The notes beneath the pieces are model-generated. The model worked only from the letters and a program-made list of their open reading frames with translations. It made no database searches and was not told the origin of the DNA. The translations under genes and the position numbers were made by a program. A stretch of 64,000 nucleotides of DNA, taken from positions 68,489 to 132,488 of the forward strand of contig WQYB01000001.1 in assembly GCA_009781475.1 (NCBI GenBank), given 5' to 3'. Source of the stretch: Treponema sp. GTDB lineage: Bacteria > Spirochaetota > Spirochaetia > Treponematales > Breznakiellaceae. Position 1 is the stretch's first letter; each line of letters starts with the position of its first letter. Positions 26,090-34,916 of the stretch are shown here, piece by piece.

Positions 26090-26184
26090 ATTAAATTGTA
26101 GGTAGTATGATCCGCATAGAGAGAACGTAAAGCCGCTTTTAATAAATATTTTAAGTAAAAAATGATTAAGAATAGTTATTTATC

Positions 26185-27390
26185 CTAAACACTCTGCGGT
26201 GCATCAGTATGATTGGGTCCAAAACCTTTAATTAAAACAAGCGGCTCAACAGGGCTTGTGTTTGTAATTGTAATTCCATTTTTTGCCGCATCTTCTGACA
26301 CAAAAAACTCGTCGGCGCTTTGCTGGCCGAAACGCAGCATTCCCGGGGCTTCGCAGTGATGAATGCCGAACTTGCCGTGTCCCTGAGTTAATATAACGCT
26401 ATATGCTGCGGGTTCTTTTAAAGTTATTGTTTTGCCGGGATTAACAGATAATTCTTTTGCGCTGAAGTATCCTTCGTTTGCGTAAGAGATCCATTTTTCT
26501 TCGTAGTCTGAATTTTTTACAATAGAAATTGGAGGTCTTCCGAAACGTTTTTTGTAATGCGGATCTGTATTTTTTTCCCAGTCAAGCAAGCTAAAGATAT
26601 AATCGATATCATCTTTTTTGTCCGCAGGGCATTCGCCGTTCATAAATTCTTTCGGGTATGTTACGCCTGAAACAACATTTTCATGAACAGAGTTAACATC
26701 GCCGTTCCAGTTAAGTTCGTATGTCATTACAGAGCCGGGCGCATGAATAACACCGGCAGGTGAATACCAGCCTGATCCAAGTTCAATGCGCCATGCTCGG
26801 GAAAGTTCTGTTATGCGTGTATCGCCTTTATTGTAATCGCGTAAGCGTTGTTTTACTTCTTCCGGTTTTGTGTCGGGGTCGTAGCCGAAATATGTCGCGT
26901 TCATCTCTCCTGTGTGGCTTGCAAACTGATGGGGAAAATAATAACATTCGGGTTTTCCAAGTTTGCCGACTCTTGCAGCAGCTTCCATATCAAGATGCAG
27001 ATGATGGAATAGGGGAGTATTAAGATCGTAGAACTTTGAAAAAACAGGAAAACCGCCGTATTTGTTCATCAGTTCTTTGCCGATTATGTTTTCACCTAAC
27101 ACTTCAATTGCTTCTTTTAAACTGAACTTTTCATCGCTATTGTAATCGACAGCAACAAAACTTAATCCTTCTGTAGGACCTGCAAGGGGTCCGTTTTGGG
27201 CGATATTGGTAGAAGCCATCCAGCGTTCTTTAATGGAACCGCGTTGGAGCCCGTATGCAAAATAATCATCAGGATGAAGGCGAAGCCGTCTTCCTTCGAC
27301 ACCGAATGGACGCGGTATAAAATTGGGGTTAAGGCGGAAAATGCCTTCTCCCTTTTTTAATGTGGTTTCGATTAAGTTTTTATCCGCCAT
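26185..27390 (-). CDS. Mannose-6-phosphate isomerase-like cupin protein
   Basis: 401 residues resembling type I phosphomannose isomerase-like proteins. A metal-site-like segment HHLHLDMEAAARVGKLGKPE and PHQFASHTGEMNATYFG are visible, with a C-terminal cupin-like region (NPGKTITLKEPAAYSVILTQGHGKFG). The N-terminus (GEGIFRLNPNFIPRPF, GRRLRLHPDDY) belongs to a subgroup of unknown substrate. It follows neuB by about 40 bases on the same strand, suggesting a shared role in sugar precursor supply. Confidence 0.7.
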   Translation of the reverse strand: MADKNLIETTLKKGEGIFRLNPNFIPRPFGVEGRRLRLHPDDYFAYGLQRGSIKERWMASTNIAQNGPLAGPTEGLSFVAVDYNSDEKFSLKEAIEVLGENIIGKELMNKYGGFPVFSKFYDLNTPLFHHLHLDMEAAARVGKLGKPECYYFPHQFASHTGEMNATYFGYDPDTKPEEVKQRLRDYNKGDTRITELSRAWRIELGSGWYSPAGVIHAPGSVMTYELNWNGDVNSVHENVVSGVTYPKEFMNGECPADKKDDIDYIFSLLDWEKNTDPHYKKRFGRPPISIVKNSDYEEKWISYANEGYFSAKELSVNPGKTITLKEPAAYSVILTQGHGKFGIHHCEAPGMLRFGQQSADEFFVSEDAAKNGITITNTSPVEPLVLIKGFGPNHTDAPQSV

Positions 27391-27430
27391 ATCATCCTCC
27401 AGTTTTTTACATTATAACATAGATTTCGAT

Positions 27431-28603
27431 TTATATATCTTCAAATCTGATACCTTCGCCTGATGGAATAAAGTTTTGTGCAGTTCTTCCTTCGATTTCT
27501 TTTTCCCAAACAGGTTCAAGACCCGGGCGAAGGATTTTTTCTGTTCTTAAAACAGCGTAATCGCCTTTTTTAATTATTTCGTCTTTTTGAATATCTCTAA
27601 GCGCATGAATCGAACGGTTTGTTAAACGGTAATTTGCTTCCTCTGAAGGAGCCAGTCTTTTTATGCCGTTTCCTAAAATTTGCTGTATCAGTTCTTTTCC
27701 TCTTTCGCGGCTATAATGAGCAATTATTTCGTTGGAGTTTAACTGAGCTGCATACTTAACAGCTTTTGTCATTTTAAGGAAATCAACAGGTTCCAAAGCT
27801 ATAGGGTCGTCTAATCCGGGGTCGTTTCTGGAAAGACAAAAATGCTTTTCGATTACACAAGCTCCCATACCTGCCGCCAGTGCAGGGACAAGCTCGGGGT
27901 CTAAGCTATGGTCGCTAATCCCGACAGAAACACCAAAGATTGCTGAAAGATTAGGTAAAACCCGTAAATTGTAATCAGTCTCCGGCGCAGGATACGATGT
28001 GACACAATGGAGGAGACATACATTAAATCCTTTACTTAACTCTGTGCCTCCGTGTCTCCGTGTGAACTCTTCTCGAAAGATATTAATTGCTATTTCTATG
28101 TCAGCCAATCGGGAAACGCCCGACGAAAGCAATACTGGTATTGACATACCTTGCACATCCCAAGATGCGACATCTTCCAATAAACTTGTAAAATTTAGCT
28201 CCGGAGATGCGATTTTTACCACTTTTGGCTGCATATTTCTTAAAATTGAAGCGCTTTTTATACCAAATGGGGTGCAAAGGAACAAAAGCCCCATATTTTC
28301 GGTATATTCTTTGATTTTTATGTAGAACTCATTCGGCATTTCCAGAGATTTGAACTGGTCGTATAATCTAATCATTCCGCCGGGAAGGGGGACTAATCCT
28401 GTGTTTGGATGGAGAATTTCATCAGCATATACCATCTGAAACTTGACACAACCGGCTCCGGCTTCCGCTGCTGCGGCTGTCATCTCTTTTGCTTTTGATA
28501 AGTCGCCATTATGGGAAGTACCCAATTCTGCTATAATAAGCGGCATTTTGGGTGAATAGCTTTTTCCATCGATTTTCAGAGAAAATCCATCATTTTCTGT
28601 CAT
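27431..28603 (-). CDS. neuB: NeuB-type sialic acid/nonulosonate synthase, interrupted by a palindrome-derived insert
   Basis: About 390 residues. NeuB condenses PEP with an N-acetylated amino sugar to make sialic or related nonulosonic acids. Barrel motifs: IIAELGTSHNGDLSKAKEM, VKFQMVYADE, LCTPFG, KIASPELNF, VLLSSG, LLHCVTSYPAPETDYNLR, GISDHSLDPE and IEKHFCLSRNDPGLDDP; a SAF domain closes the chain (RLTNRSIHALRDIQKDEIIKKGD). A stretch reading FTRRHGGTELSKG in a barrel loop is repeat-derived. I prefer the ATG at 28603 over 28618 because a promoter's -10 box ends right at 28619. It is divergent from a zinc-ribbon gene. Confidence 0.9.
   Translation of the reverse strand: MTENDGFSLKIDGKSYSPKMPLIIAELGTSHNGDLSKAKEMTAAAAEAGAGCVKFQMVYADEILHPNTGLVPLPGGMIRLYDQFKSLEMPNEFYIKIKEYTENMGLLFLCTPFGIKSASILRNMQPKVVKIASPELNFTSLLEDVASWDVQGMSIPVLLSSGVSRLADIEIAINIFREEFTRRHGGTELSKGFNVCLLHCVTSYPAPETDYNLRVLPNLSAIFGVSVGISDHSLDPELVPALAAGMGACVIEKHFCLSRNDPGLDDPIALEPVDFLKMTKAVKYAAQLNSNEIIAHYSRERGKELIQQILGNGIKRLAPSEEANYRLTNRSIHALRDIQKDEIIKKGDYAVLRTEKILRPGLEPVWEKEIEGRTAQNFIPSGEGIRFEDI
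28040..28066. repeat. Half copy of family B palindromic repeat inside neuB
   Basis: CTCTGTGCCTCCGTGTCTCCGTGTGAA matches the right arm of the family B repeat at 6915-7000; only one arm is present. It is translated in frame within neuB as TRRHGGTE. Confidence 0.75.
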
Positions 28604-28611
28604 ATAAGTAC

Positions 28612-28647
28612 TCGACATATTGTAAAAGTTTTTGTATACTATAGCAA
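28612..28647. promoter_or_regulatory. Interleaved divergent promoters, neuB and zinc-ribbon/yebC/ruvC
   Basis: Plus: TCGACA (28612-28617), 17 bases, TATACT (28635-28640). Minus: TTGCTA (28647-28642), 17 bases, TACAAT (28624-28619). Same overlapping layout as between lsrK and lsrF. The minus-strand start point would fall near 28612, leaving a ~9-nt leader for neuB. Confidence 0.6.
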
Positions 28648-28668
28648 GCTAAATTAATAGGAGGCTTT

Positions 28669-28893
28669 ATGATAAGCATAGCTTGTGACATTTGCAAGAA
28701 AAAATTGGATGAAGTAATAACCGATCGTACGTTCTTTTATTATGCTAATCGCAGTATCTGCGAACCCTGTAAGGACAATCTGGAATATTCAATTAAACCT
28801 ACTGTCAGAAACAAAGAACCTTTTTCAATGGAATGGTACGAAAAAATGGTTCGTGATTCACTGGATAAAGCAGTTCAAAAAGGCAGAATCTAG
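28669..28893 (+). CDS. Small zinc-ribbon-like protein
   Basis: 74 residues with two paired Cys motifs (CDICKKK and CEPCKDN) that could bind one Zn, then a polar helix-rich tail. AGGAGG precedes the ATG. It heads a run with yebC and ruvC. Function unknown. Confidence 0.75.
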   Translation: MISIACDICKKKLDEVITDRTFFYYANRSICEPCKDNLEYSIKPTVRNKEPFSMEWYEKMVRDSLDKAVQKGRI

Positions 28894-28948
28894 TTTTAAT
28901 GTTCCAGAGGAATTAATATTTTCTCATCCTATATGTTAAGGAGTTATC

Positions 28949-29689
28949 ATGTCGGGCCACAGTAAATGGGCAACGATTAAACACGCTAAAGGGGCCGCCG
29001 ATGCAAAACGCGGTCAGATGTTTACAAAGTTAATAAAAGAAATTTCCATCGCTGCACGGATGGGCGGCGGAAGTTTAGACGGCAATCCTCGTTTACGTAC
29101 TGCAATTCTTAAAGCCAGAGGCGCAAATATGCCCAAAGATAATATCGACAGGGCAATTAAAAAAGGTACAGGCGAGCTTGAAGGTGTAAATTACGAAGAA
29201 CTAGTTTACGAAGCGTATGCACCGGGCGGTGTGGCGATATTTATCGAAGTTCTAACAGACAATAAAAACCGAGCTGCAGCTGATATTCGAAACATTCTGA
29301 CACGAGCTGGCGGACAGCTTGCTACATCCGGTTCTGTTTCAAGGCTTTTTAAACGGCAAGGTGTCATTACTATTGACGGTGAAAAATATACAGAAGACGC
29401 TGTAATGGAAGTAGCGCTTGAAGGCGGAGCGGAAGATGTTTCACAAATGGAAGGAATTATCGAAGTTACTTCTGCGCCTGAAGATTTTGAAAGTGTAATG
29501 AATGCGCTTCAAACCAAAGAGTTTGAAACAATGAGTGCGCAAGTCAGCATGGTCGCCGAAGCTGAAGTTACTCTGGACAATGACGGAACCGCTAAAGTTT
29601 TAAAGCTGATTGATAAACTTGAAGAAAACGATGATGTGCAAAACGTTTATACCAATATAGCAATTCCGGATGGATTTGACGCAGCTTAA
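28949..29689 (+). CDS. yebC: YebC/PmpR family protein
   Basis: 246 residues, full family length. N-terminal GHSKWATIKHAKGAADAKRGQMF and EISIAARMGGGSLDGNPRLR are diagnostic; DDVQNVYTN lies near the C-terminus. The family is annotated as a DNA-binding regulator and some members aid translation of proline-rich stretches. It directly precedes ruvC, a widespread bacterial neighbourhood. AAGGAG precedes the ATG. Confidence 0.95.
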   Translation: MSGHSKWATIKHAKGAADAKRGQMFTKLIKEISIAARMGGGSLDGNPRLRTAILKARGANMPKDNIDRAIKKGTGELEGVNYEELVYEAYAPGGVAIFIEVLTDNKNRAAADIRNILTRAGGQLATSGSVSRLFKRQGVITIDGEKYTEDAVMEVALEGGAEDVSQMEGIIEVTSAPEDFESVMNALQTKEFETMSAQVSMVAEAEVTLDNDGTAKVLKLIDKLEENDDVQNVYTNIAIPDGFDAA

Positions 29690-30168
29690 TGCGGCGTATA
29701 TTGGGTATTGACCCCGGTCTTGCTAGTACGGGCTGGGGTGTTTTAGATGATATAAACGGAACTATTAAGTACATAGACCATGGTATTATTATTACAAAGG
29801 CGGACTGCAAAAGAGCAGATCGCCTTTTTTTTATTTTACAGTTTATGCGTTCAATTATAGAAAAATATAAACCAACCGAAGCTGCTATCGAAACATTGTA
29901 CTTTGGTAAAAATGTTTCCAGCGCTATTCCTGTTGCAGAAGCACGAGGGGTAATTTCCGCTGCAGTAGCGGAAAAAGGTATATATCTGCATGAATTTACA
30001 CCTAACACAATTAAAACCGGTGTAACAGGTACTAGCAAAGCAGACAAAAAACAAATACAGCAAATGGTAAAAATAATTTTAGGACTGGAAGAAGTTCCAA
30101 AACCCGATCATGCCGCAGATGCTCTTGGAGCGGCAATATGCGCAATTAACTACAAGAAATTATCTTAA
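29689..30168 (+). CDS. ruvC: Holliday-junction resolvase RuvC
   Basis: 159 residues. Acidic active-site residues appear in LGIDPGLASTGWG, AAIETLYFGKN and KPDHAADALGAAI. It cleaves four-way DNA junctions with RuvAB. ATG overlaps the yebC stop (TAATG). The last 9 bases overlap the end of the convergent TPR gene. Confidence 0.96.
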   Translation: MRRILGIDPGLASTGWGVLDDINGTIKYIDHGIIITKADCKRADRLFFILQFMRSIIEKYKPTEAAIETLYFGKNVSSAIPVAEARGVISAAVAEKGIYLHEFTPNTIKTGVTGTSKADKKQIQQMVKIILGLEEVPKPDHAADALGAAICAINYKKLS

Positions 30169-32232
30169 TGACCTTAATAAAGCGCGTAACTCAGGGTTTG
30201 CTGCACTTTCAGTCGGCGGTCTGTTTGCTCTGTTTACCTGCAGGATTACTTCGTCACCAGGTTCAATTCGATCGAAAAAACCGTGCCTTGCTAGGTTTCC
30301 AATTGCTATTTCTTCATCAACATTTGTAATTGTCAGCCTTCCGACAAGTTCATCATCATTATATACAAGTGCGATTCCTTCGTTTGCAACCTGAACACGT
30401 CCGCGTTTTACTATATCGTATACTACATTTTGCTGTATGCCGTCGGCTCTTCCTTTATTTATAAGAGCTTGTCCCTGTCTTCTAACCAATAAACTGCCTC
30501 GAATAGGCATTGAAGAAGAAAGCTGAGTAACAATACCCCGTGATGCTTCCCGCAGACGGTCGGTTCCTGTTCTGAAAGTGTTAAATGTTCCCGCAGGAGA
30601 TCCTGTTCTTCCTACAAAAAGATCAGCTTTTATTGATATGTCGCGTTCGTTTTCATTTACTGAAACAAGCATAAAATAATCAGCGCCGTTTTCTCTTGCC
30701 ATCCTGAAAGCCTGCGAAAAAGACGGCTGGCGGACTTCAAGCTGCAGCGGAATGATATTGCGATCATGAATTAAAAGTTCTCTTACAACACCGGCAGCAA
30801 CAGAACCGGCGTCGGCATGATAAAAACTGGATTGACCATCCAGAGCAAAGACTGCGACTTTCCAGTACCGCTGCGATACATCAACAGGATTAACCTGCCA
30901 TTGCCTGAAAAGAGCGTTGGATAAAAGTGAATTATATGCTTCCACAGCATCATTGACAGCTCTGTTTGCCAAACCTTGATCCTGGAGGAAAAGTAGTTCT
31001 TCAAGATAACGTGCAGGGTAACCTTGCATCCGAAGTAATTCGGCGTATTCACGTCTGTCTTGAGCAAATGGATTTAATCTTAATCCCCTGCGGTATTCAA
31101 AAAGCGACTGATCAATCAGATTACGCTGACGGAAATTTCTTGCCCTGTTAAAATGCCATGCTGCAAATCTGGCACGGCGCGGATCTTCAAGATTGGTTGA
31201 TGAAATTAAAGTTTCTTCCAAAATAGCACGGATAAATTCGGCATTTTCATTGATTGTGATAGCGGTAGAAAGAATTGTAATTGCTTCCTGGGCTCGTCCC
31301 ATTCTAATGAAAGAAAGTCCCTTCAAGTACCATGCGCTCATATCCTGCCTGTTATTCGCTATGGCAATATCGCATAAGCGGGATGCTTCATCATATTCCC
31401 TGTTACGGTAACGAAGAGATGCCATAAGTGATTGAGATGCCGCATGACCGGGTCTGTAATAAAGAGCTCTTTGCGCATAACGAATGGCTTCTGTGATGTT
31501 GTTATTCATGGAGTAGATGTAAGCTGCGTAATAATAAACACGGTAATCGTCCGGGTGCTGCCTTAAGGCATTATTTATATATGTAATGGCTGCTTGATTG
31601 TCGCCAAGAGAAAGAGTAACAAGCGCGAGTGATATTAAAAGACGGCGATCATCAGGGAAGCGCCGTACTGCGTCTCTGTAGCGCAGCATTGCCTCAGATG
31701 GCCTATTTCTTGCAATATCAAGCTCGCCTGCGGCGAATAATGCTTCCCTGTTATACGGCTCTACTGTTAGTATTTGATTTACAAGAGTTGATGCTGTATC
31801 AAGATGACCAAGTGCGATTAAAATAAAGACTTCAAGGTTTGCAATAGACATATTGCTGCGTGAAAGCTGCCTTGCTCTTCTTACCCATGTTAGAGCTTCG
31901 TCAAATTCTGACAGTTCGTAGTAACATTCGGCTAAAGCAGCAGTTCCTTCTGCATGAGAGGGGTTTAATCTTAAACATTCAAGGAAGGATTCAATGGCAG
32001 AATACCAGTTTTCGTCTGCCATGTGGGATTTGCCGCGTTCAAAATGCGCCGCAGCAGCAGGTGTCTGCGCCTCAATAGAGATTGGAAATAATGAAATTAT
32101 AAATAAAATAGAAATCAGAATTATCGGAAATTTAATCACACGGAGACACGGAGACACGGAGTTAATTAATAATGATCTTTGTGTTCTCCGTGCCTTTGTG
32201 ACTCCGTGTGAAGTTATTCTACAAAAATTCAT
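30160..32232 (-). CDS. Secreted tetratricopeptide-repeat protein with repeat-derived N-terminal extension
   Basis: 690 residues. Many TPR units run from ~residue 60 to 390 (AAAHFERGKSHMADENWYSA, AEGTAALAECYYELSEFDEA, YRVYYYAAYIYSMNNNITEA). The second half is beta-rich, with a FlgT/LpoB-like piece (VAVFALDGQSSF) and a C-terminal domain around VVYDIVKRGRVQVANEGIAL. The ATG at 32232 has an excellent GGGAGGG ribosome site. Residues ~7-32 are translated from a palindromic repeat, and only then comes the hydrophobic signal segment (PIILISILFIISLF...SIEAQ). Probably periplasmic; exact function unknown. Confidence 0.8.
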   Translation of the reverse strand: MNFCRITSHGVTKARRTQRSLLINSVSPCLRVIKFPIILISILFIISLFPISIEAQTPAAAAHFERGKSHMADENWYSAIESFLECLRLNPSHAEGTAALAECYYELSEFDEALTWVRRARQLSRSNMSIANLEVFILIALGHLDTASTLVNQILTVEPYNREALFAAGELDIARNRPSEAMLRYRDAVRRFPDDRRLLISLALVTLSLGDNQAAITYINNALRQHPDDYRVYYYAAYIYSMNNNITEAIRYAQRALYYRPGHAASQSLMASLRYRNREYDEASRLCDIAIANNRQDMSAWYLKGLSFIRMGRAQEAITILSTAITINENAEFIRAILEETLISSTNLEDPRRARFAAWHFNRARNFRQRNLIDQSLFEYRRGLRLNPFAQDRREYAELLRMQGYPARYLEELLFLQDQGLANRAVNDAVEAYNSLLSNALFRQWQVNPVDVSQRYWKVAVFALDGQSSFYHADAGSVAAGVVRELLIHDRNIIPLQLEVRQPSFSQAFRMARENGADYFMLVSVNENERDISIKADLFVGRTGSPAGTFNTFRTGTDRLREASRGIVTQLSSSMPIRGSLLVRRQGQALINKGRADGIQQNVVYDIVKRGRVQVANEGIALVYNDDELVGRLTITNVDEEIAIGNLARHGFFDRIEPGDEVILQVNRANRPPTESAANPELRALLRSLR
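32136..32212. repeat. CACGGAG palindromic repeat, family B, within the TPR gene
   Basis: TCACACGGAGACACGGAGAC on one side and CTCCGTGCCTTTGTGACTCC on the other flank a ~25-base centre. It corresponds to the family B element at 6915-7000 in inverted orientation. It is read in frame between the start codon and signal peptide of the TPR gene. Confidence 0.85.
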
Positions 32233-32255
32233 TTCCCCCTCCCTTAATTAAACAA

Positions 32256-33002
32256 TCATTCCTTCTTATGCGTTACGATTTTAATGGAATTGATTTTATG
32301 CCCATCCATTTCCTGAATGATAAAATCATAATCCTTATATTCAATTTTTTCGTTTTTAACAGGTATTTTGCCGAAAAGATCAAAAACAAAGCCGCCAAGC
32401 GTATCAAAATCATCAACAGGAAGAGAAAGCCCTGTTTCTTCGGCAAGGAACCCAAGATTTACCCTGGCATCGCAAAGCCATATTCCCTGTCCAAGTTCAA
32501 CGACATCATCGGTTTCGTGATCAAACTCGTCCTGTATATCGCCGATTATTTCTTCGATTATGTCTTCCATGGAGACGATACCGGATACTCCGCCGTATTC
32601 GTCAACTACTACAGCAATGTGAACTTTTTTCCTGCGTAATTCACGCAGAAGATCATCAATATGCTTTGAAACAGGAACGAAAAATGGTTTTCTAACCAAA
32701 GCGTTTATATCAAATGGCTTATCATCAACTAGAATTTTTAATACATCCTTAATATGCAAAATGCCGACAACATTATCCACAGTATCCTTATATACAGGAT
32801 AACGTGAATGTTCGCTTTCACTGATTCGTTTAAGCAGTTCTTCTTTTGAATCATCTATTGAAATGAAAACAGTATCTGTTCTGGGAACCATTACTTCTTT
32901 GACAGTAGTATCAGATAATTCCACAACACCGCGGATCATCTGTTTTTGATCGTCTTCAAGTTCTTTAATTGCCTGTGAATTTATTTTAAAAGGAGTTTTC
33001 AC
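32256..33002 (-). CDS. tlyC: TlyC/CorC-type paired CBS-domain protein
   Basis: 248 residues without membrane helices: two CBS domains (VKEVMVPRTDTVFISIDDS; SRYPVYKDTVDNVVGILHIKDVL; VPVSKHIDDLLRELRRKKVHIAVVVDEYGG) and a C-terminal CorC/HlyC transporter-associated domain. Homologues are annotated as hemolysin TlyC in spirochaetes, or CorC/YbeX. It overlaps ybeY by 4 bases and ends the phoH-pgpH-ybeY-tlyC cluster. Confidence 0.92.
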   Translation of the reverse strand: MKTPFKINSQAIKELEDDQKQMIRGVVELSDTTVKEVMVPRTDTVFISIDDSKEELLKRISESEHSRYPVYKDTVDNVVGILHIKDVLKILVDDKPFDINALVRKPFFVPVSKHIDDLLRELRRKKVHIAVVVDEYGGVSGIVSMEDIIEEIIGDIQDEFDHETDDVVELGQGIWLCDARVNLGFLAEETGLSLPVDDFDTLGGFVFDLFGKIPVKNEKIEYKDYDFIIQEMDGHKINSIKIVTHKKE

Positions 33003-33475
33003 TTTTTTACTCCATTATAAAATGATTCTATTTTTTCATCCTTTAACTTAATCAGAATTTCCTCCTGTAATTTTAGCATTGGCTCATTTGAGTCCAAAGT
33101 TTCATGATCCATTCCGTCTAAGTGCAGGATACCATGAATTAATAGTCTGCGTAACTCCTCATCTTGCGGTATTTGGAAATATTCGGCGTTTTCTCGTAAG
33201 GTATCAAGAGAAATAATTATATCTCCCGGTAAATAGACGGTTTTACCGTCTTCTATGATAGTTTCACCAAGGTTAAATGAAAGAATATCGGTGGGTTCGT
33301 TTTTATCCCTATATTTATTGTTTAATTCAGTTATTTTATCATTACCGCAAAAAAGGATGGATAATTCCCAATTATCACGCTTCAACTCTTTAAGTACTTT
33401 TAAAGCATAATTACAGGCGCTTGAACTCCATATTGGCAGAATACAGCCGTCAGAGTTTATTGCCACATTATTCAT
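32999..33475 (-). CDS. ybeY: Endoribonuclease YbeY
   Basis: 158 residues from the ATG at 33475; the longer frame up to 33541 lies inside pgpH and lacks a ribosome site, whereas AAGGA precedes 33475. The zinc motif HGILHLDGMDHE (H-x3-H-x5-H) and KYRDKNEPTDILSF are diagnostic. YbeY acts in 16S rRNA maturation and ribosome quality control. It overlaps pgpH by 8 bases. Confidence 0.95.
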   Translation of the reverse strand: MNNVAINSDGCILPIWSSSACNYALKVLKELKRDNWELSILFCGNDKITELNNKYRDKNEPTDILSFNLGETIIEDGKTVYLPGDIIISLDTLRENAEYFQIPQDEELRRLLIHGILHLDGMDHETLDSNEPMLKLQEEILIKLKDEKIESFYNGVKK

Positions 33476-34916
33476 CTTTATTGTCCTTATTTTCCTTTTG
33501 CTGTTTTGGATATTCAATTCTTGAGTGATAATAACCTGCAAGCACCCTTACAAAAGACTTTTTTATTATTTCAAGTTCACGGAAAGACAGATCAGAATCA
33601 GAAAGCTGTCCATGTTCAATTTTTGCTTCAAAAAGCTGCTGAATAAATTTTTCCATTTTCGGCGCTGTGGGTTTTATTAAAGTTCTTACTGCGGCTTCGG
33701 TAATATCGGCAAGCATTACAATCGCCGACTCTTTTGAATGCGGAGGAGTACCGGGGTAAGAAAAGTCTTCAGAGTTCACTGATACTTCATTTTCTGTGGC
33801 TTTATTATAAAACCATGAGATGATTGAATTACCGTGATGTTCTGCAATTATGGAAATTACATCATTGGGAAGACCCAAGCTGTGCGCTTTTTCTACACCA
33901 AGTTTTACATGGCTTCGTATTATTGTAGCTGAAAGACGAGGAGCAATTTCATCATGTCTGTTATGATCTGTTTGATTTTCTACAAAATAATCAGGGTTTT
34001 CCATTTTACCAATGTCATGATAATAAGCTCCGACACGTGCAAGCATTGCGTTTGCTCCTATGTCCTGACATGCCTGTTCTGCCAGATTTGCAACCATAAG
34101 TGAATGGCTGTAGCTGCCGGGGGCTGTTGTAAAAAGTTTGCGTAAAATTGGAGCGTTTAAATCCGACAGTTCCATTAATCTGAAAGGAGTTACCGCATTT
34201 AAGACATGTTCCAATGGCGGCAGAAAACCGAGTGTAAGCATTCCCGATATTACTCCGTTTAAAGCTGCCCAGAAAAGCAAAGCCGGATATTCAAAAATAT
34301 TAGCCTGCCTGATAAGCAGTACAACAATTACTGCAAGACAATTTGCCGCTGCAATTATTAAACCGGCTTTTATAAGGCTCATTCTGTTTTGAGCTTTGTA
34401 AAGTACTGTAGAAGCTGTTACTCCGTTTACTAAAGCGATTATAAAAGAATAATTGTCAAATGATCCTGCGATATAAACACCTAACGGAAGTGCGATTGCC
34501 ATAATTAATGCAAGTCTTTTTCCCAAAAAGACAGCAAGCAGCATAATAAAAAGACCTGTTGGAATTGCCAGAGCAGAAGGAAAACCTTCAAAACCGGGTG
34601 AAAGGTTATTTATTAATACTGCCGCAATTATATAAGAGCCGGAAATGGAAGAAAGCAGATAACTTTCCCTGTTGCTTAATTCTTTTCCCAGATTGGTACG
34701 GTTTTGAAGTATAATATAAATTATATATATTAAAATGAAAAGCAATATAGTTCCTAAAATATTCCTAAAACCGTTTATAGATTCATTATTCTGACTTGCG
34801 ATAATTACGAATATTGAAATTATGCATAATACAAAACTGAAAAGAAAGCGGCTTGAGCGCAGATATTTAAATATATTTGACAAATTATTTTTAAATGGTT
34901 TAGTTTTTGTTTTCAT
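33468..34916 (-). CDS. pgpH: PgpH-family membrane HD phosphohydrolase, short form
   Basis: 482 residues. Several membrane helices from ~28 to 245 (for example FSFVLCIISIFVIIAS, LAIPTGLFIMLLAVFLG) are followed by a cytoplasmic HD domain: PGSYSHSLMVANLAEQA, YYHDIGKMENPDYF and EHHGNSIISWFY. PgpH enzymes hydrolyse cyclic di-AMP. Typical family members are ~700 residues with a large extracellular 7TMR-HDED sensor near the N-terminus; that part is missing here, so ligand sensing would differ. It sits between phoH and ybeY as in many bacteria. Confidence 0.9.
   Translation of the reverse strand: MKTKTKPFKNNLSNIFKYLRSSRFLFSFVLCIISIFVIIASQNNESINGFRNILGTILLFILIYIIYIILQNRTNLGKELSNRESYLLSSISGSYIIAAVLINNLSPGFEGFPSALAIPTGLFIMLLAVFLGKRLALIMAIALPLGVYIAGSFDNYSFIIALVNGVTASTVLYKAQNRMSLIKAGLIIAAANCLAVIVVLLIRQANIFEYPALLFWAALNGVISGMLTLGFLPPLEHVLNAVTPFRLMELSDLNAPILRKLFTTAPGSYSHSLMVANLAEQACQDIGANAMLARVGAYYHDIGKMENPDYFVENQTDHNRHDEIAPRLSATIIRSHVKLGVEKAHSLGLPNDVISIIAEHHGNSIISWFYNKATENEVSVNSEDFSYPGTPPHSKESAIVMLADITEAAVRTLIKPTAPKMEKFIQQLFEAKIEHGQLSDSDLSFRELEIIKKSFVRVLAGYYHSRIEYPKQQKENKDNKDE

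Noticed and set aside
26090-26184. Gap between the MazF-like gene and the isomerase-like gene as an attachment site or tRNA remnant
   Set aside because: No cloverleaf, direct repeat or inverted repeat was recognisable.
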